Origin: Alloscardovia venturai
Lineage (GTDB): Bacteria; Actinomycetota; Actinomycetes; Actinomycetales; Bifidobacteriaceae
Assembly (NCBI RefSeq): GCF_042676605.1
Contig: NZ_JBHTHQ010000021.1
Location: 496,001-560,000, forward strand
Direction: 5' to 3'
Length of the DNA stretch: 64,000 nucleotides
The position numbers and the translations under genes are program-made. The notes beneath the pieces were generated by a model. It saw only the letters and a list, made by a program, of their open reading frames with translations, was not told the DNA's origin and ran no database searches. Shown one piece after another: positions 27,101 to 35,408 of this stretch (position 1 is the stretch's first letter; each line of letters starts with the position of its first letter).

Positions 27101-28800
27101 TCTAGCAAGTTTGTCTCCGGACCGATGGCTGAGGTCAACGATGTTACGATACGCTCGCGTTCCCAATCCAGAGGAGGATTTGTCACCTGTGCAAACTTCT
27201 GAGTGAAGTAGTCAAAGAGCATGCGAGAACGGCTCGATAGTGCCGCCAACGGCGTATCGTTGCCCATGGCTCCGAGTGGCTCCTTGCCGGTATTTGCCAT
27301 AGGAGCGAGCAGAATCTTCAAATCCTCTTCCGAGTATCCGAACGCGCGCTGGCGACGCTGGACAGACTGTCCCGAATAGCGTACATGCTCACGCTGAGGA
27401 AGTTCAGAAAGACGTACAGAATTTTGCGCCATCCATTGCGCATATGGGTGCTCAGAGGCAAGCTGCTTCTTTATCTCCTCATCTGGTACTATGCGACCTT
27501 CTTGCGTATCTACGAGGAACATCGTTCCTGGCTCGAGACGACCTTTGAGAACGATATCATCTTGAGGAATTTCGGGAAGCACGCCAGCTTCCGAGGCAAG
27601 AACGAGATAGCCATCACGGTCGAGCTGCCAACGCCCAGGTCTAAAACCATTACGATCGAGCTGAGCACCGACATAGCGACCATCAGAGAAGACGATATTT
27701 GCCGGACCATCCCACGGCTCAATCAAAGTGTTGTTGTACTCATAGAACGCACGAACGTCAGGGTCGAGGTCAGGATTATTCTCCCACGCTGGTGGAAGCA
27801 TCATCAGCACAGCGTGGGGAATACTACGCCCAGCAAGGTTCAAAAGCTCAAGCGTTTCATCGAAAGTGCCAGAATCAGAATTGCCTGGTACATCTAATGG
27901 GAGCAGGTCTGCCATCTCGCCAAGAAGCTCAGATTTCAAGCTTCCAGAACGTGCTGAGAGCCAATTGCGGTTACCTTGAATAGTGTTAATCTCACCATTG
28001 TGAGCAATCATGCGGAACGGTTGAGCAAGAGGCCAGCTAGGGAAAGTATTCGTGGAAAAACGCGAATGCACAATCGCTACACGTGCTTTCATACTCATAG
28101 AGTTGAGATCTGGGAAGAACTGCGAAAGCTGAGAAGTCGTCAGCATGCCCTTGTATGTCATCATGCGCGTGGACAGCGATGCGAAGTAGACACCAACCTC
28201 ATGCTCTACTCGCTTGCGAATCCGATACGCTACACGGTCAAGAGCCAATCCGCTCATTTTCCCACGAGCCTTTTCTCGAGACGTATCTGTCTTTTCTGAA
28301 TCTTCCGAGTATTCTGAATCGCTCGCGCCACCATTATCTACAAAAATGACTTGATAAAAACTTGGCATGCCTGCGAGCGCTTGAAGACCTAAATCTGCTG
28401 GATTCGTAGGCACTACACGCCATGCGAGAGTATCGAGACCTTCACACGCTGCGATTCTACTAATCTCTTGCTGCTGTTTACCCGCAGTAGCAATGTCTCT
28501 ATCAAGGAAGGCAATGCCTGCCGCATAAGAGCCAGCGTGTGGAAGTTCTACGTCAAATACTTCACGTAAGAATTCATCTGGCATGCTCATCATGATGCCA
28601 GCGCCGTCACCGGTGTTCTCTTCAGCGCCGACTGCACCTCGATGGTCCAAGTTCTCTAAGACTTCAAGTGCGTTATCGACGATTCGACGCTCTGCTTGTT
28701 TATTAAGCGTAGTGACCATGCCGACGCCGCATGCGTCATGCTCAAAGCGTGAATCATATAAACCCTGTGCTGACTGTACAGTCAAATCAAGTGACGTCAT
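24154..28800 (-). CDS. gltB: Glutamate synthase large subunit
   Basis: A 1548-aa enzyme. The catalytic Cys24 of the class II glutamine amidotransferase domain lies in HDACGVG, so a 23-residue propeptide should be removed. The order is amidotransferase (to about residue 430), central domain, FMN-binding synthase domain with the [3Fe-4S] cysteines in CIMMRVCNLNTCPQGIATQ, and a C-terminal GXGXG beta-helix. An acidic insert (DSEYSEDSEKTD) interrupts the amidotransferase domain. AAGGAG precedes the ATG by seven bases. It is first in the gltBD operon and supplies glutamate, which also feeds the neighbouring arg pathway. Confidence 0.97.
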   Translation of the reverse strand: MTSLDLTVQSAQGLYDSRFEHDACGVGMVTTLNKQAERRIVDNALEVLENLDHRGAVGAEENTGDGAGIMMSMPDEFLREVFDVELPHAGSYAAGIAFLDRDIATAGKQQQEISRIAACEGLDTLAWRVVPTNPADLGLQALAGMPSFYQVIFVDNGGASDSEYSEDSEKTDTSREKARGKMSGLALDRVAYRIRKRVEHEVGVYFASLSTRMMTYKGMLTTSQLSQFFPDLNSMSMKARVAIVHSRFSTNTFPSWPLAQPFRMIAHNGEINTIQGNRNWLSARSGSLKSELLGEMADLLPLDVPGNSDSGTFDETLELLNLAGRSIPHAVLMMLPPAWENNPDLDPDVRAFYEYNNTLIEPWDGPANIVFSDGRYVGAQLDRNGFRPGRWQLDRDGYLVLASEAGVLPEIPQDDIVLKGRLEPGTMFLVDTQEGRIVPDEEIKKQLASEHPYAQWMAQNSVRLSELPQREHVRYSGQSVQRRQRAFGYSEEDLKILLAPMANTGKEPLGAMGNDTPLAALSSRSRMLFDYFTQKFAQVTNPPLDWERERIVTSLTSAIGPETNLLDDAELSAKKIVIDLPVVTSDEMAQLKRLDKAAVLDGYYKPYVVRGLYQVAGGGQALKQRLEEIYAEVDSAIEEGKNFIVLSDRDTDHMWAPIPSLLLTSAVQHHLLETKTRTKISMAVEAGDVREVHHVALLIAYGAACVNPYMAFESVEELSRKGYVTVDEETAVTNLKKALSTGVLKIMSKMGVSTIMSYRGAQLFEAVGLSREVIDSYFAGTVSQVGGVGLDELAEEVAIRHRVAYPAQPTARPHMNLDLGGQYHWRRTGEDHLNDPEAIFLLQQATQRGDYEMFKRYTQHVNDNSNRIMTLRGLMKLKSNRPSIPLDEVEPASEIVKRFSTGAMSYGSISQEAHETLAQAMNAIGARSNSGEGGEDPERLNDPQRVSRIKQIASARFGVTSNYLVHATDLQIKLAQGAKPGEGGHLPGAKVPPWIAKVRHATPGVELISPPPHHDIYSIEDLKQLINDAKNANPQARVHVKLVSEFGVGTVAAGVAKCHADVVLISGFDGGTGAAPLNAIKHAGTPWEIGLAETQQTLILNNLRSRITVQCDGELKTGRDVVVAALLGAEEFGFATAALIVEGCIMMRVCNLNTCPQGIATQDPELRRRYTGKPEHVINFFMYIAEEVREILAELGFHTLEEAVGHVECLDRDEAVEQWKSQGIDLTNVLAQVGPTPGTVLHKVEDQDHELDKALDNQLIEYAQDALECKEPVRIELPVRNVNRTLGTMLGYEITKRYGEEGLPTDTIDMTFHGSAGQSVAAFIPSGETIRIYGEVNDYAGKGLSGGRLIVRPEEGIQFNAHTNVIAGNVTGFGATSGELFVAGRAGERFGVRNGGATMVVEGTGDHACEYMTGGNVMILGSMGRNFGAGFSGGHVYVLDLDMKSVNPAAATNGTLIFEKVRSGSKEAQFVEELLTKYAKETSSSFAEKLVEQLKSSKETLLSRFTHVVPRQFVAMQEAMEEAEKNHVDFNESGVWESVYERVVEGVR

Positions 28801-28955
28801 CTTACTGCTCCTTAACCGAGAGAAGAATCCTCGATGGGAATGTGCGCGATTTTCCAGGCGAAATATCTAGTTCAATTTAAGCATCTTGCTCTTACTCTTT
28901 CATGCGACACACGGAGCTAAGTTCAGATTCTGGACGAAAATCTCAAATAAAAATA

Positions 28956-28989
28956 GTGGTATAACTACGCCAAAGCGTATCTATACCAC
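28956..28989 (-). terminator. Terminator after argG
   Basis: GTGGTATA (28956-28963) pairs with TATACCAC (28982-28989), with an inner TACGC/GCGTA stem. The minus strand continues TATTTTTATTTGAG. It separates argG from gltB. Confidence 0.8.
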
Positions 28990-29031
28990 CATGAAGTATC
29001 TACGTCAGTCTACGTTAATTTAAAATCTACG

Positions 29032-30270
29032 TTACTCGACGGTATTTGCTGGAACTTCGACAGCGTTACCGAACTTAACGTCACGTGCTGCGGCAACCTT
29101 AGTAGGTAGACCGTAAATCTCTATGAAGCCGACAGATGCGTTCTGATCGAAGGAATCACCAGACTCATATGTCGCTAAATTGTAATCATAGAGCGAAGAC
29201 TCAGAGCGACGACCTACTACAGTAGCACGTCCTCCATGGAGTACCATACGAATCTCGCCGGAAACGTAGTACTGTGTATCGTCGATGAATGCATTCAAAG
29301 ACTTCACTGCTGGTGAGAACCATTGAGCGTCATAGACAAGCTCAGCCCAACGCTTATCGATATCGCGCTTGATGCGATGCTGCTCACGCTCAAGGCAGAA
29401 GTTCTCAAGCTCTTGGTGTGCAGTAATCAAAGCTACTGCACCGGGCGCTTCATAAAGTTCACGCGATTTGATACCCACAAGACGATCTTCAATCAAGTCG
29501 ATACGGCCGATACCTTGAGCACCAGCTCGACGATTCATCTCTTCAATTGCCTGCAACGGTGTAACTGCTCGACCGTCGATTGCGACAGGGACACCCTGCT
29601 TAAACTCAATAGTAACTTCATCAGCTACTGGCGGGAATGCTGGATCATCTGTGTAAGAGTACACGTCTTTCGTTGGCGCGTTCCACGGATCTTCGAGATA
29701 GCCTGTCTCAATTGCGCGTCCCCATACGTTCTGATCGATAGAGTATGGGCTCTTTTCGGTCTGTTCGATAGGAAGCTGGTGCTCCTTTGCGTAGGCAATT
29801 TCTACATCGCGAGTGAGAGAAAGGTCTCGGATAGGAGAAATCGCTCCAAGAGTTGGATCAATCGACTGGATAGATACTTCAAAGCGAACCTGATCGTTAC
29901 CTTTACCTGTGCAACCATGTGCGATAGTATCTGCGCCAAACTGATGTGCGGCTCGTACTAAATGCTTAGTGATAAGCGGACGAGAAATGGCAGATACTAA
30001 TGGATATACGCCTTCATACATCGCGTTTGCCTTCAGAGCGCGCATGCAGTATTCATCCGCAAACTCGTCCCGCGCATCGACAATGTAGGACTCTACTGCG
30101 CCACATGCAAGGGCACGCTCCTTGATAGTTTCGAGGCGCTCACCCCCCTGTCCTACATCAAGCGACACTGCGACGACGTCTTTACCTGTGCGATCCTTCA
30201 AGTAAGGAATCGCTACAGATGTGTCAAGGCCGCCGGAGTATGCCAAGACGATACGGTTCTTATTTGCCAT
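29032..30270 (-). CDS. argG: Argininosuccinate synthase
   Basis: ATP-dependent ligation of citrulline and aspartate (412 aa, normal length). The N-terminal P-loop variant LAYSGGLDTSVAIPYL is diagnostic, with the AHGCTGKGNDQVRFE nucleotide/aspartate-binding segment further on. The ribosome site GAAAGGAAAG precedes the ATG. It is the last gene of the argF-argR-argG block, 50 bases after argR. The usual bifidobacterial next gene, argH, is not here; a terminator and gltB follow instead. Confidence 0.97.
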   Translation of the reverse strand: MANKNRIVLAYSGGLDTSVAIPYLKDRTGKDVVAVSLDVGQGGERLETIKERALACGAVESYIVDARDEFADEYCMRALKANAMYEGVYPLVSAISRPLITKHLVRAAHQFGADTIAHGCTGKGNDQVRFEVSIQSIDPTLGAISPIRDLSLTRDVEIAYAKEHQLPIEQTEKSPYSIDQNVWGRAIETGYLEDPWNAPTKDVYSYTDDPAFPPVADEVTIEFKQGVPVAIDGRAVTPLQAIEEMNRRAGAQGIGRIDLIEDRLVGIKSRELYEAPGAVALITAHQELENFCLEREQHRIKRDIDKRWAELVYDAQWFSPAVKSLNAFIDDTQYYVSGEIRMVLHGGRATVVGRRSESSLYDYNLATYESGDSFDQNASVGFIEIYGLPTKVAAARDVKFGNAVEVPANTVE

Positions 30271-30320
30271 TGTCTTTCCTTTCGCAAGTTTAACCGTAAA
30301 TGAATATAGATCAATTAGCT

Positions 30321-30854
30321 TTATCGAGCGTTCGACGCCATCTCAAGAAGCCAGTCGCGCTTCTTTTGAGCAGCTTGGTTGTCACTGGCGATGACCATTA
30401 CAGTATCATCCCCGGCAATCGTCCCCGCTACATCAGCAATCGGTTGCTTATCGATAGCACTTGCCACATATTGTGCAGCTCCTGCAGGCGTATGAATGAT
30501 GACTAAATTTTGAGCTGCAATAACCTTCGTGATAAGCCCACCAATAACTTTAGAAAGCTGCTGCTCTGCCTTCGTCGCCATACGTGCAGGGCGAGGTCCT
30601 GGCACGAGGCTATCCGCTGACTGAGCATACTGTGCACCTTGCGGTACAGCGTATGCAAATGTACCAGAAGGCGTACGGACTTTACTTGCTTTCAAATCGT
30701 CCAAGTCACGGCTGAGCGTCGCCTGTGTGACTTGAATCCCCTCATCTGCAAGCAAATCAGCAAGCTGCTGCTGAGACTCAATCACATGGTGAAGGATAAT
30801 GCTTTCCACTATGCTTAAACGTGCAGTGCGCGTAGTAGGCACTCCGGCGTTCAT
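30321..30854 (-). CDS. argR: Arginine repressor
   Basis: Hexameric ArgR/AhrC-type transcription factor of 177 aa. The N-terminal winged helix includes the LADEGIQVTQATLSRDLDDL recognition region. The C-terminal arginine-binding and oligomerisation domain has VIAGDDTVMVI, close to the family GTIAGDDT pattern. Its start overlaps the argF stop by four bases (ATGA). It probably binds the two ARG-box arrays seen upstream of argC and argF and represses them when arginine is plentiful. Confidence 0.95.
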   Translation of the reverse strand: MNAGVPTTRTARLSIVESIILHHVIESQQQLADLLADEGIQVTQATLSRDLDDLKASKVRTPSGTFAYAVPQGAQYAQSADSLVPGPRPARMATKAEQQLSKVIGGLITKVIAAQNLVIIHTPAGAAQYVASAIDKQPIADVAGTIAGDDTVMVIASDNQAAQKKRDWLLEMASNAR

Positions 30855-31822
30855 GCTGTCACTCCTGCTAGAAGTGACTCATCTTCTCGCTGTTGTGCAA
30901 TCAGCCATGTCAAAAGTGCTTTCTGCGCATGCAAACGAAACTCTGCTTCATCCCACACGACAGACTGGGGTCCGTCAATCACGCTTGACGTCACTTCTTT
31001 ACCACGGTACGCAGGCAAGCAGTGCTGGAAGATAGCATCATTTTTTGCTACTGCCATGACAGAGTCGTTGACCTGATACGGAATAAACGGCTTGGAACGC
31101 TTAGCATACTCTGCTTCCTCGCCCATGGAAACCCACGTATCTGTGAAAATACAATCAGCATCGTGGGCAGCTTCAATAGGATCCGTCGTCACCGTAATCG
31201 AGCCACCATTTTCGCTCGCAATGCGCTGAGCATCCTCTACGATATCTGTACGAGGAAGGTAACCCTGTGGACCGGCTACTGCTACGTACATACCTGCTAC
31301 AGCCCCGCCGAGTAGGTAAGAATGAGACATATTATTTGCAGCATCACCAAGATATGCAATTTTCATACCTTTGAGACTATCCACTCCACCTTTATGCAGA
31401 GCAATAGTACAGAAGTCTGCCAAAATTTGGCATGGGTGAAAATCATCAGTGAGAGCATTGACCACGGGGACGGTTGCATAACGTGCCATCGTCTCGACTC
31501 GGTCTTGTCCAAAAGTACGCCACACAATCGCAGAAGTCATACGTGTCAGCACACGCGCAGTATCCGCTACAGGTTCGCCACGTCCAAGTTGTGAGCCCTC
31601 TTTATCAATGACGAGCGGATAACCACCAAGCTCAGCTACACCGGTGGCAAAACTTGACCGCGTACGTGTACTTGGCTTATCGAAGATAACCGCTACAGAC
31701 TGCGGACCTTCAAACGGACGAGATAGGTATCGATTCTCGCGAAACGCTAAACCAAGCTTAAGGACCTGTTTTTGCTCCTCATGAGTGAGGTCATCATCGC
31801 GAAGCATATGCCGAAGAGTCAT
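30851..31822 (-). CDS. argF: Ornithine carbamoyltransferase
   Basis: Makes citrulline from ornithine and carbamoyl phosphate (323 aa). The motifs are STRTR at residues 51-55 for carbamoyl phosphate, HPCQILAD, the ornithine-binding DTWVSMG region, and HCLPAYRGKEV. ATG 31822 is chosen: this gives the standard N-terminus, whereas the longer frame adds 30 non-conserved residues that overlap the promoter region. It is the first gene of argF-R-G and has its own upstream ARG boxes, separated from argD by 208 bases. Confidence 0.95.
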   Translation of the reverse strand: MTLRHMLRDDDLTHEEQKQVLKLGLAFRENRYLSRPFEGPQSVAVIFDKPSTRTRSSFATGVAELGGYPLVIDKEGSQLGRGEPVADTARVLTRMTSAIVWRTFGQDRVETMARYATVPVVNALTDDFHPCQILADFCTIALHKGGVDSLKGMKIAYLGDAANNMSHSYLLGGAVAGMYVAVAGPQGYLPRTDIVEDAQRIASENGGSITVTTDPIEAAHDADCIFTDTWVSMGEEAEYAKRSKPFIPYQVNDSVMAVAKNDAIFQHCLPAYRGKEVTSSVIDGPQSVVWDEAEFRLHAQKALLTWLIAQQREDESLLAGVTA

Positions 31823-31870
31823 GGTTTTCTCTTTTCTGAGAACATCTTTCTGAAAACAGAATTGCATATT

Positions 31871-31908
31871 CTCGCTAAAATATTCACATCTATGTATAAT
31901 TATGCAAA
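31871..31908 (-). promoter_or_regulatory. Tandem ARG box upstream of argF
   Basis: Positions 31891-31908 match the 18-base ARG-box consensus (TnTGnATwwwwATnCAnA) at every fixed position. A weaker box with one good half-site (ATTCACA) lies at 31871-31888, two bases away. This is the expected tandem target of an ArgR hexamer, centred about 70 bases before the argF ATG. Confidence 0.85.
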
Positions 31909-32030
31909 ACAACGAGGACAGTCGACAGTTATCATTGTGACTTTCTCACGATATGAACGCACACATACCGCACGCGCATTTATCTCACTTCAGATAATAC
32001 AAGAAACCTGCCTTTATTGTGCATCCACGT

Positions 32031-33269
32031 CTAGTTATTCTCCAAATCTGTTGGCATTTGCCTTAAGATAGCTACTCCGCGAGAAATCTCCTCTTCAGAG
32101 ATGGTCAGTGGAGGTGCCATGCGGAGAGCGTGTGGAGCTACAGCGTTAACGATAAGACCATGGTCAAGCGCCCAATTTGCTGCCGCATGAGCACAAGGAT
32201 GCTCAAGCTCTACAGCATTAAGCAAACCCGCACCGCGCACAGATACAAATAATGGATTGTCACACGCACTCAGCTCACTTCTTAGTTGCTCACCACGACG
32301 CTGCGCATTCACAATCAAATTTTCTTTCTCAATAATGCTTATAGTCGCAAGACCCGCGGCAGTTGCCAAAGGATTTCCCGCAAAAGTTGAGCCATGAGAA
32401 CCAGGCGTAAACAGCGACGAGACTTCTCCGCCGAAAGTGACGAGTCCTCCCATAGGGAACCCACCCGCTACACCTTTTGCGAAGGTAATGGCATCGGGCA
32501 CTACTCCTCCGCTGAGGTTTTCATCTTGGAATGCAAACCAGTGCCCCGTGCGCCCCATCCCCGTTTGCACTTCATCAATAATGAGAAGAGAGTTATGCTC
32601 ATCGCAGAGACGTCGAGCAGCCTGGACGAACTCGGCCCCCACTGGGAGTACACCAGCTTCGCCCTGAATAAGTTCCATAATAATGCCTGCGACAGGACCG
32701 TCATTAAATGCGGATTCCAATGCATGAACATCTCCTGCTTCTATAAATTCGACCGCAGGCAAAAGTGGATTGTATGGTTCGCGAATATTAGGCTTCCACG
32801 TGACGGACAGTGCACCAAGCGTACGTCCGTGGAAACTATGCGTCAGCGCAAGGATGCGCGGAGTTTGAGTTGTTTCCATCGTATTTCCGTGCAATTTGAG
32901 GAGTTTGAGGGCAGCCTCATTACCTTCAGTTCCAGAATTGCCAAAATAGACGCGCGAGCCCTGAGGAGCACCAGAACGCTCAATGAGCTTTTCCGCCAAC
33001 TCAATCTGAGGCTCAGTAGCAAAATAATTTGACGTATGAGCAATTTTACCTGCCTGATAGGCAACCGCTGCCACCCAATCCGGATGGGCATACCCTACGG
33101 AATTGACCGCAATGCCAGCAAGGAAATCTAAGTATTTATTTCCGTCACTATCCCATACGTAGCTTCCTTGTCCATGGTCAAGCACTCGCAATGGCGTACC
33201 AAAAACATTCATCAAATCATGGGAGTACAAGTCTAAAAGTTCGTCTGTTGTTTCGTGAATCTCACTCAT
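32031..33269 (-). CDS. argD: Acetylornithine aminotransferase
   Basis: PLP-dependent class III aminotransferase of 412 aa. It converts N-acetylglutamate semialdehyde to N-acetylornithine. The PLP lysine is Lys265 in TFAKGVAGGFPMGG. YFGNSGTEGNEAALKL (cofactor phosphate) and IIDEVQTGMGRTG are also visible. It starts eight bases inside the argB 3' end, which indicates coupling. It is the last gene of the argC-J-B-D block. It may also serve lysine synthesis, as in related bacteria, but nothing here shows it. Confidence 0.95.
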   Translation of the reverse strand: MSEIHETTDELLDLYSHDLMNVFGTPLRVLDHGQGSYVWDSDGNKYLDFLAGIAVNSVGYAHPDWVAAVAYQAGKIAHTSNYFATEPQIELAEKLIERSGAPQGSRVYFGNSGTEGNEAALKLLKLHGNTMETTQTPRILALTHSFHGRTLGALSVTWKPNIREPYNPLLPAVEFIEAGDVHALESAFNDGPVAGIIMELIQGEAGVLPVGAEFVQAARRLCDEHNSLLIIDEVQTGMGRTGHWFAFQDENLSGGVVPDAITFAKGVAGGFPMGGLVTFGGEVSSLFTPGSHGSTFAGNPLATAAGLATISIIEKENLIVNAQRRGEQLRSELSACDNPLFVSVRGAGLLNAVELEHPCAHAAANWALDHGLIVNAVAPHALRMAPPLTISEEEISRGVAILRQMPTDLENN

Positions 33270-34224
33270 GATTTCTCCTCATTGTCATGCCTTCTCCAGG
33301 TACCACCATCGTACCTATACCTTCGCTTGTAAAAATCTCATTCAAGATGGAGTGCTTTTTGCGTCCATCGATGATATGCGCTTGGCTTACACCATCATCA
33401 ATAGCGCGTATGCACGCTTCTACCTTCGGGCGCATGCCCGCCTCAAGCTTTGATTGCATACCGCGTAATGTTTCTGCCCCAATTTCACCAATAAGAGAAT
33501 TCCTATCAGGCCAGTTCGCATACATACCTTCGACATCGGTGAGAATAATGAGCTTTCGCGCCCCTAAAGCTACAGCAAGAGCGGCTGCTGCTGTATCAGC
33601 ATTCACATTAAGCACCTGCGTTGCGTCATCTTCATCCGGAGCTACCGACGATACTACCGGAATGCGTCCAGCTGCTATCAAATCTTCCACGCTGCGCGCA
33701 TCTACGCTGACAACATCTCCAACGAAGCCGACGTCCACACGCTCACCATCAACGAGAGGTCTGCGTTTTACTGCACCAAAGAGACCACCATCTTCTCCCG
33801 ACATACCCACAGCATAAGGTCCGTATGAATTAATGAGGCCAACAAGCTCACGCGATACTTTGCCTGTCAAAACCATACGAACTACATCCATTGCCTCTGC
33901 AGTCGTGACTCGCAGCCCTCCTCGAAATTCTGATTTAATACCGAGAGTATTGAGCATTTCAGAAATTTGCGGACCACCTCCATGCACGACCACAGGTCGC
34001 AGACCGAGCTGACGTAGAAACACCATATCCTGTGCAAATGCTGCGCGGAGTTCGTCATTAATCATGGCATTGCCGCCATATTTAACAACGATAAGAGAGT
34101 CTTTAAACTCAGCAAGCCACGGCTGCATTTCAAGCAGAACCTCAGCTTTCTGACTTGCTGTTAGATCCTTATGAACGTCCAAATGGTAACCCGGACCTTT
34201 AGGTATATATGATGAAGAATGCAT
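33262..34224 (-). CDS. argB: Acetylglutamate kinase
   Basis: Amino-acid kinase family enzyme of 320 aa, phosphorylating N-acetylglutamate. The motifs are VVKYGGNAM near the N-terminus, VVHGGGPQI (substrate glycine loop), and LTDVEGMY near the nucleotide site. The N-terminus carries an extra helix (LTASQKAEVLLEMQPWLAEF), which in other bacteria goes with hexameric, arginine-inhibited forms, so feedback inhibition is plausible. It follows argJ by five bases and overlaps argD by eight. Confidence 0.95.
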   Translation of the reverse strand: MHSSSYIPKGPGYHLDVHKDLTASQKAEVLLEMQPWLAEFKDSLIVVKYGGNAMINDELRAAFAQDMVFLRQLGLRPVVVHGGGPQISEMLNTLGIKSEFRGGLRVTTAEAMDVVRMVLTGKVSRELVGLINSYGPYAVGMSGEDGGLFGAVKRRPLVDGERVDVGFVGDVVSVDARSVEDLIAAGRIPVVSSVAPDEDDATQVLNVNADTAAAALAVALGARKLIILTDVEGMYANWPDRNSLIGEIGAETLRGMQSKLEAGMRPKVEACIRAIDDGVSQAHIIDGRKKHSILNEIFTSEGIGTMVVPGEGMTMRRNHE

Positions 34225-34229
34225 ATGTC

Positions 34230-35408
34230 CTACGATTCATAGTCAGCGTTGATATGAACATAATCCAAAGTTAAATCATCAGTCCATACTGTCGCCGTTT
34301 CATTCATTCCTGTATGAAGGTCTATAATGATATCAACCTCACGCTCGTCCATTGTCACAAGCTCGCGCGGTTGCCCCGGCTTGCCCTCATCGCAGACACG
34401 AATGCCATTAATATCGACAGTCACATCACGAGGATCAAAAGCCGCTACCGCGCTTGGGACAGTCCCCAAAGAGGACACTACTCGTCCCCAATTGGGATCG
34501 TTTCCGTAGATTGCGCATTTCAGCAAATTCGACGATGCCACAGCTCTCGCGCATGCCAAAGCGGCATCTTCAGTCTCAGCGCCGTTGACTTCAATCTTGA
34601 TATCATGCGAAGAACCTTCACCATCACCGATAATTTGTCGGGCTAAGCGCGTGCACGCTTCAGCCACAAGTTTCTCAAACTCAGCATTGTCAGGTTCCAC
34701 GCCGCTTGCACCCGATGCGAGAAGAAGGACTGTGTCATTTGTCGACATACAACCGTCGACATCTATACGATCAAAACTTTTTTCCGTTGCCTTGCGCAAT
34801 GCATTCTGTGCAAGTTGAGGCGTAACGACAGCATCGGTCGTTATCACGCAAATCATAGTCGCTAGCTGTGGGGCTATCATGCCTGAGCCTTTGACCATAC
34901 CGCCCATCTTGAAACCATTTCCCGTGATTTCTACCGTTTTTGGCTTCGTATCAGTCGTCATGATTGCTTCAGCAGCACAGCACCCTGCTGAGGAATCGTT
35001 TGCTAATTCTTTCGCAGCCAAATCTACTCCCCGAAAAACAGCATCAAGTGGAAGCAACTCACCGATAAGACCTGTAGAGGCTACAAGCACGTCATCCGCA
35101 GTAATACCTTGCGACAAGGTATCAGCAGCATGCTCCGCAGTATCCAAAACCTGCTGATAACCCGCATCGCCAGTACACGCATTCGCCCCGCCAGAATTAA
35201 TGACCACTGCCTTAGCATGTCCAGATTTAATCCGCTCGCGAGAGTACTGCACAGGAGCTGCTGCAAATCTATTAGACGTAAAAACTCCAGCAGCTACATC
35301 GAGAGGGCCTTGATTGACGACGAGAGCCACATCTTTTTTCCCTTCGACAGATGAAATTCCTGCGCGAACTCCGGCAGTTACAAAACCGTCTGCAAAAACT
35401 ACGCTCAT
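34230..35408 (-). CDS. argJ: Bifunctional ornithine acetyltransferase / N-acetylglutamate synthase
   Basis: Recycles the acetyl group between N-acetylornithine and glutamate. The 392-aa precursor self-cleaves before Thr184 in GSGMIAPQLATM, giving alpha and beta chains. GVFTSNRFAAAPVQ and YGNDPNWGRV are conserved. I saw no separate argA/N-acetylglutamate synthase in the window, so this enzyme may supply acetylglutamate. The start overlaps the argC stop by four bases. Confidence 0.95.
   Translation of the reverse strand: MSVVFADGFVTAGVRAGISSVEGKKDVALVVNQGPLDVAAGVFTSNRFAAAPVQYSRERIKSGHAKAVVINSGGANACTGDAGYQQVLDTAEHAADTLSQGITADDVLVASTGLIGELLPLDAVFRGVDLAAKELANDSSAGCCAAEAIMTTDTKPKTVEITGNGFKMGGMVKGSGMIAPQLATMICVITTDAVVTPQLAQNALRKATEKSFDRIDVDGCMSTNDTVLLLASGASGVEPDNAEFEKLVAEACTRLARQIIGDGEGSSHDIKIEVNGAETEDAALACARAVASSNLLKCAIYGNDPNWGRVVSSLGTVPSAVAAFDPRDVTVDINGIRVCDEGKPGQPRELVTMDEREVDIIIDLHTGMNETATVWTDDLTLDYVHINADYES

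Noticed and set aside
28801..28955. Search for a GlnR-like site before gltB
   Set aside because: No GTnAC-N6-GnAAC arrangement was found in the region before the gltB start.
30299..30316. Possible third ARG box before argG
   Set aside because: It has four mismatches to the consensus, including a key C; too weak beside the two clear arrays.
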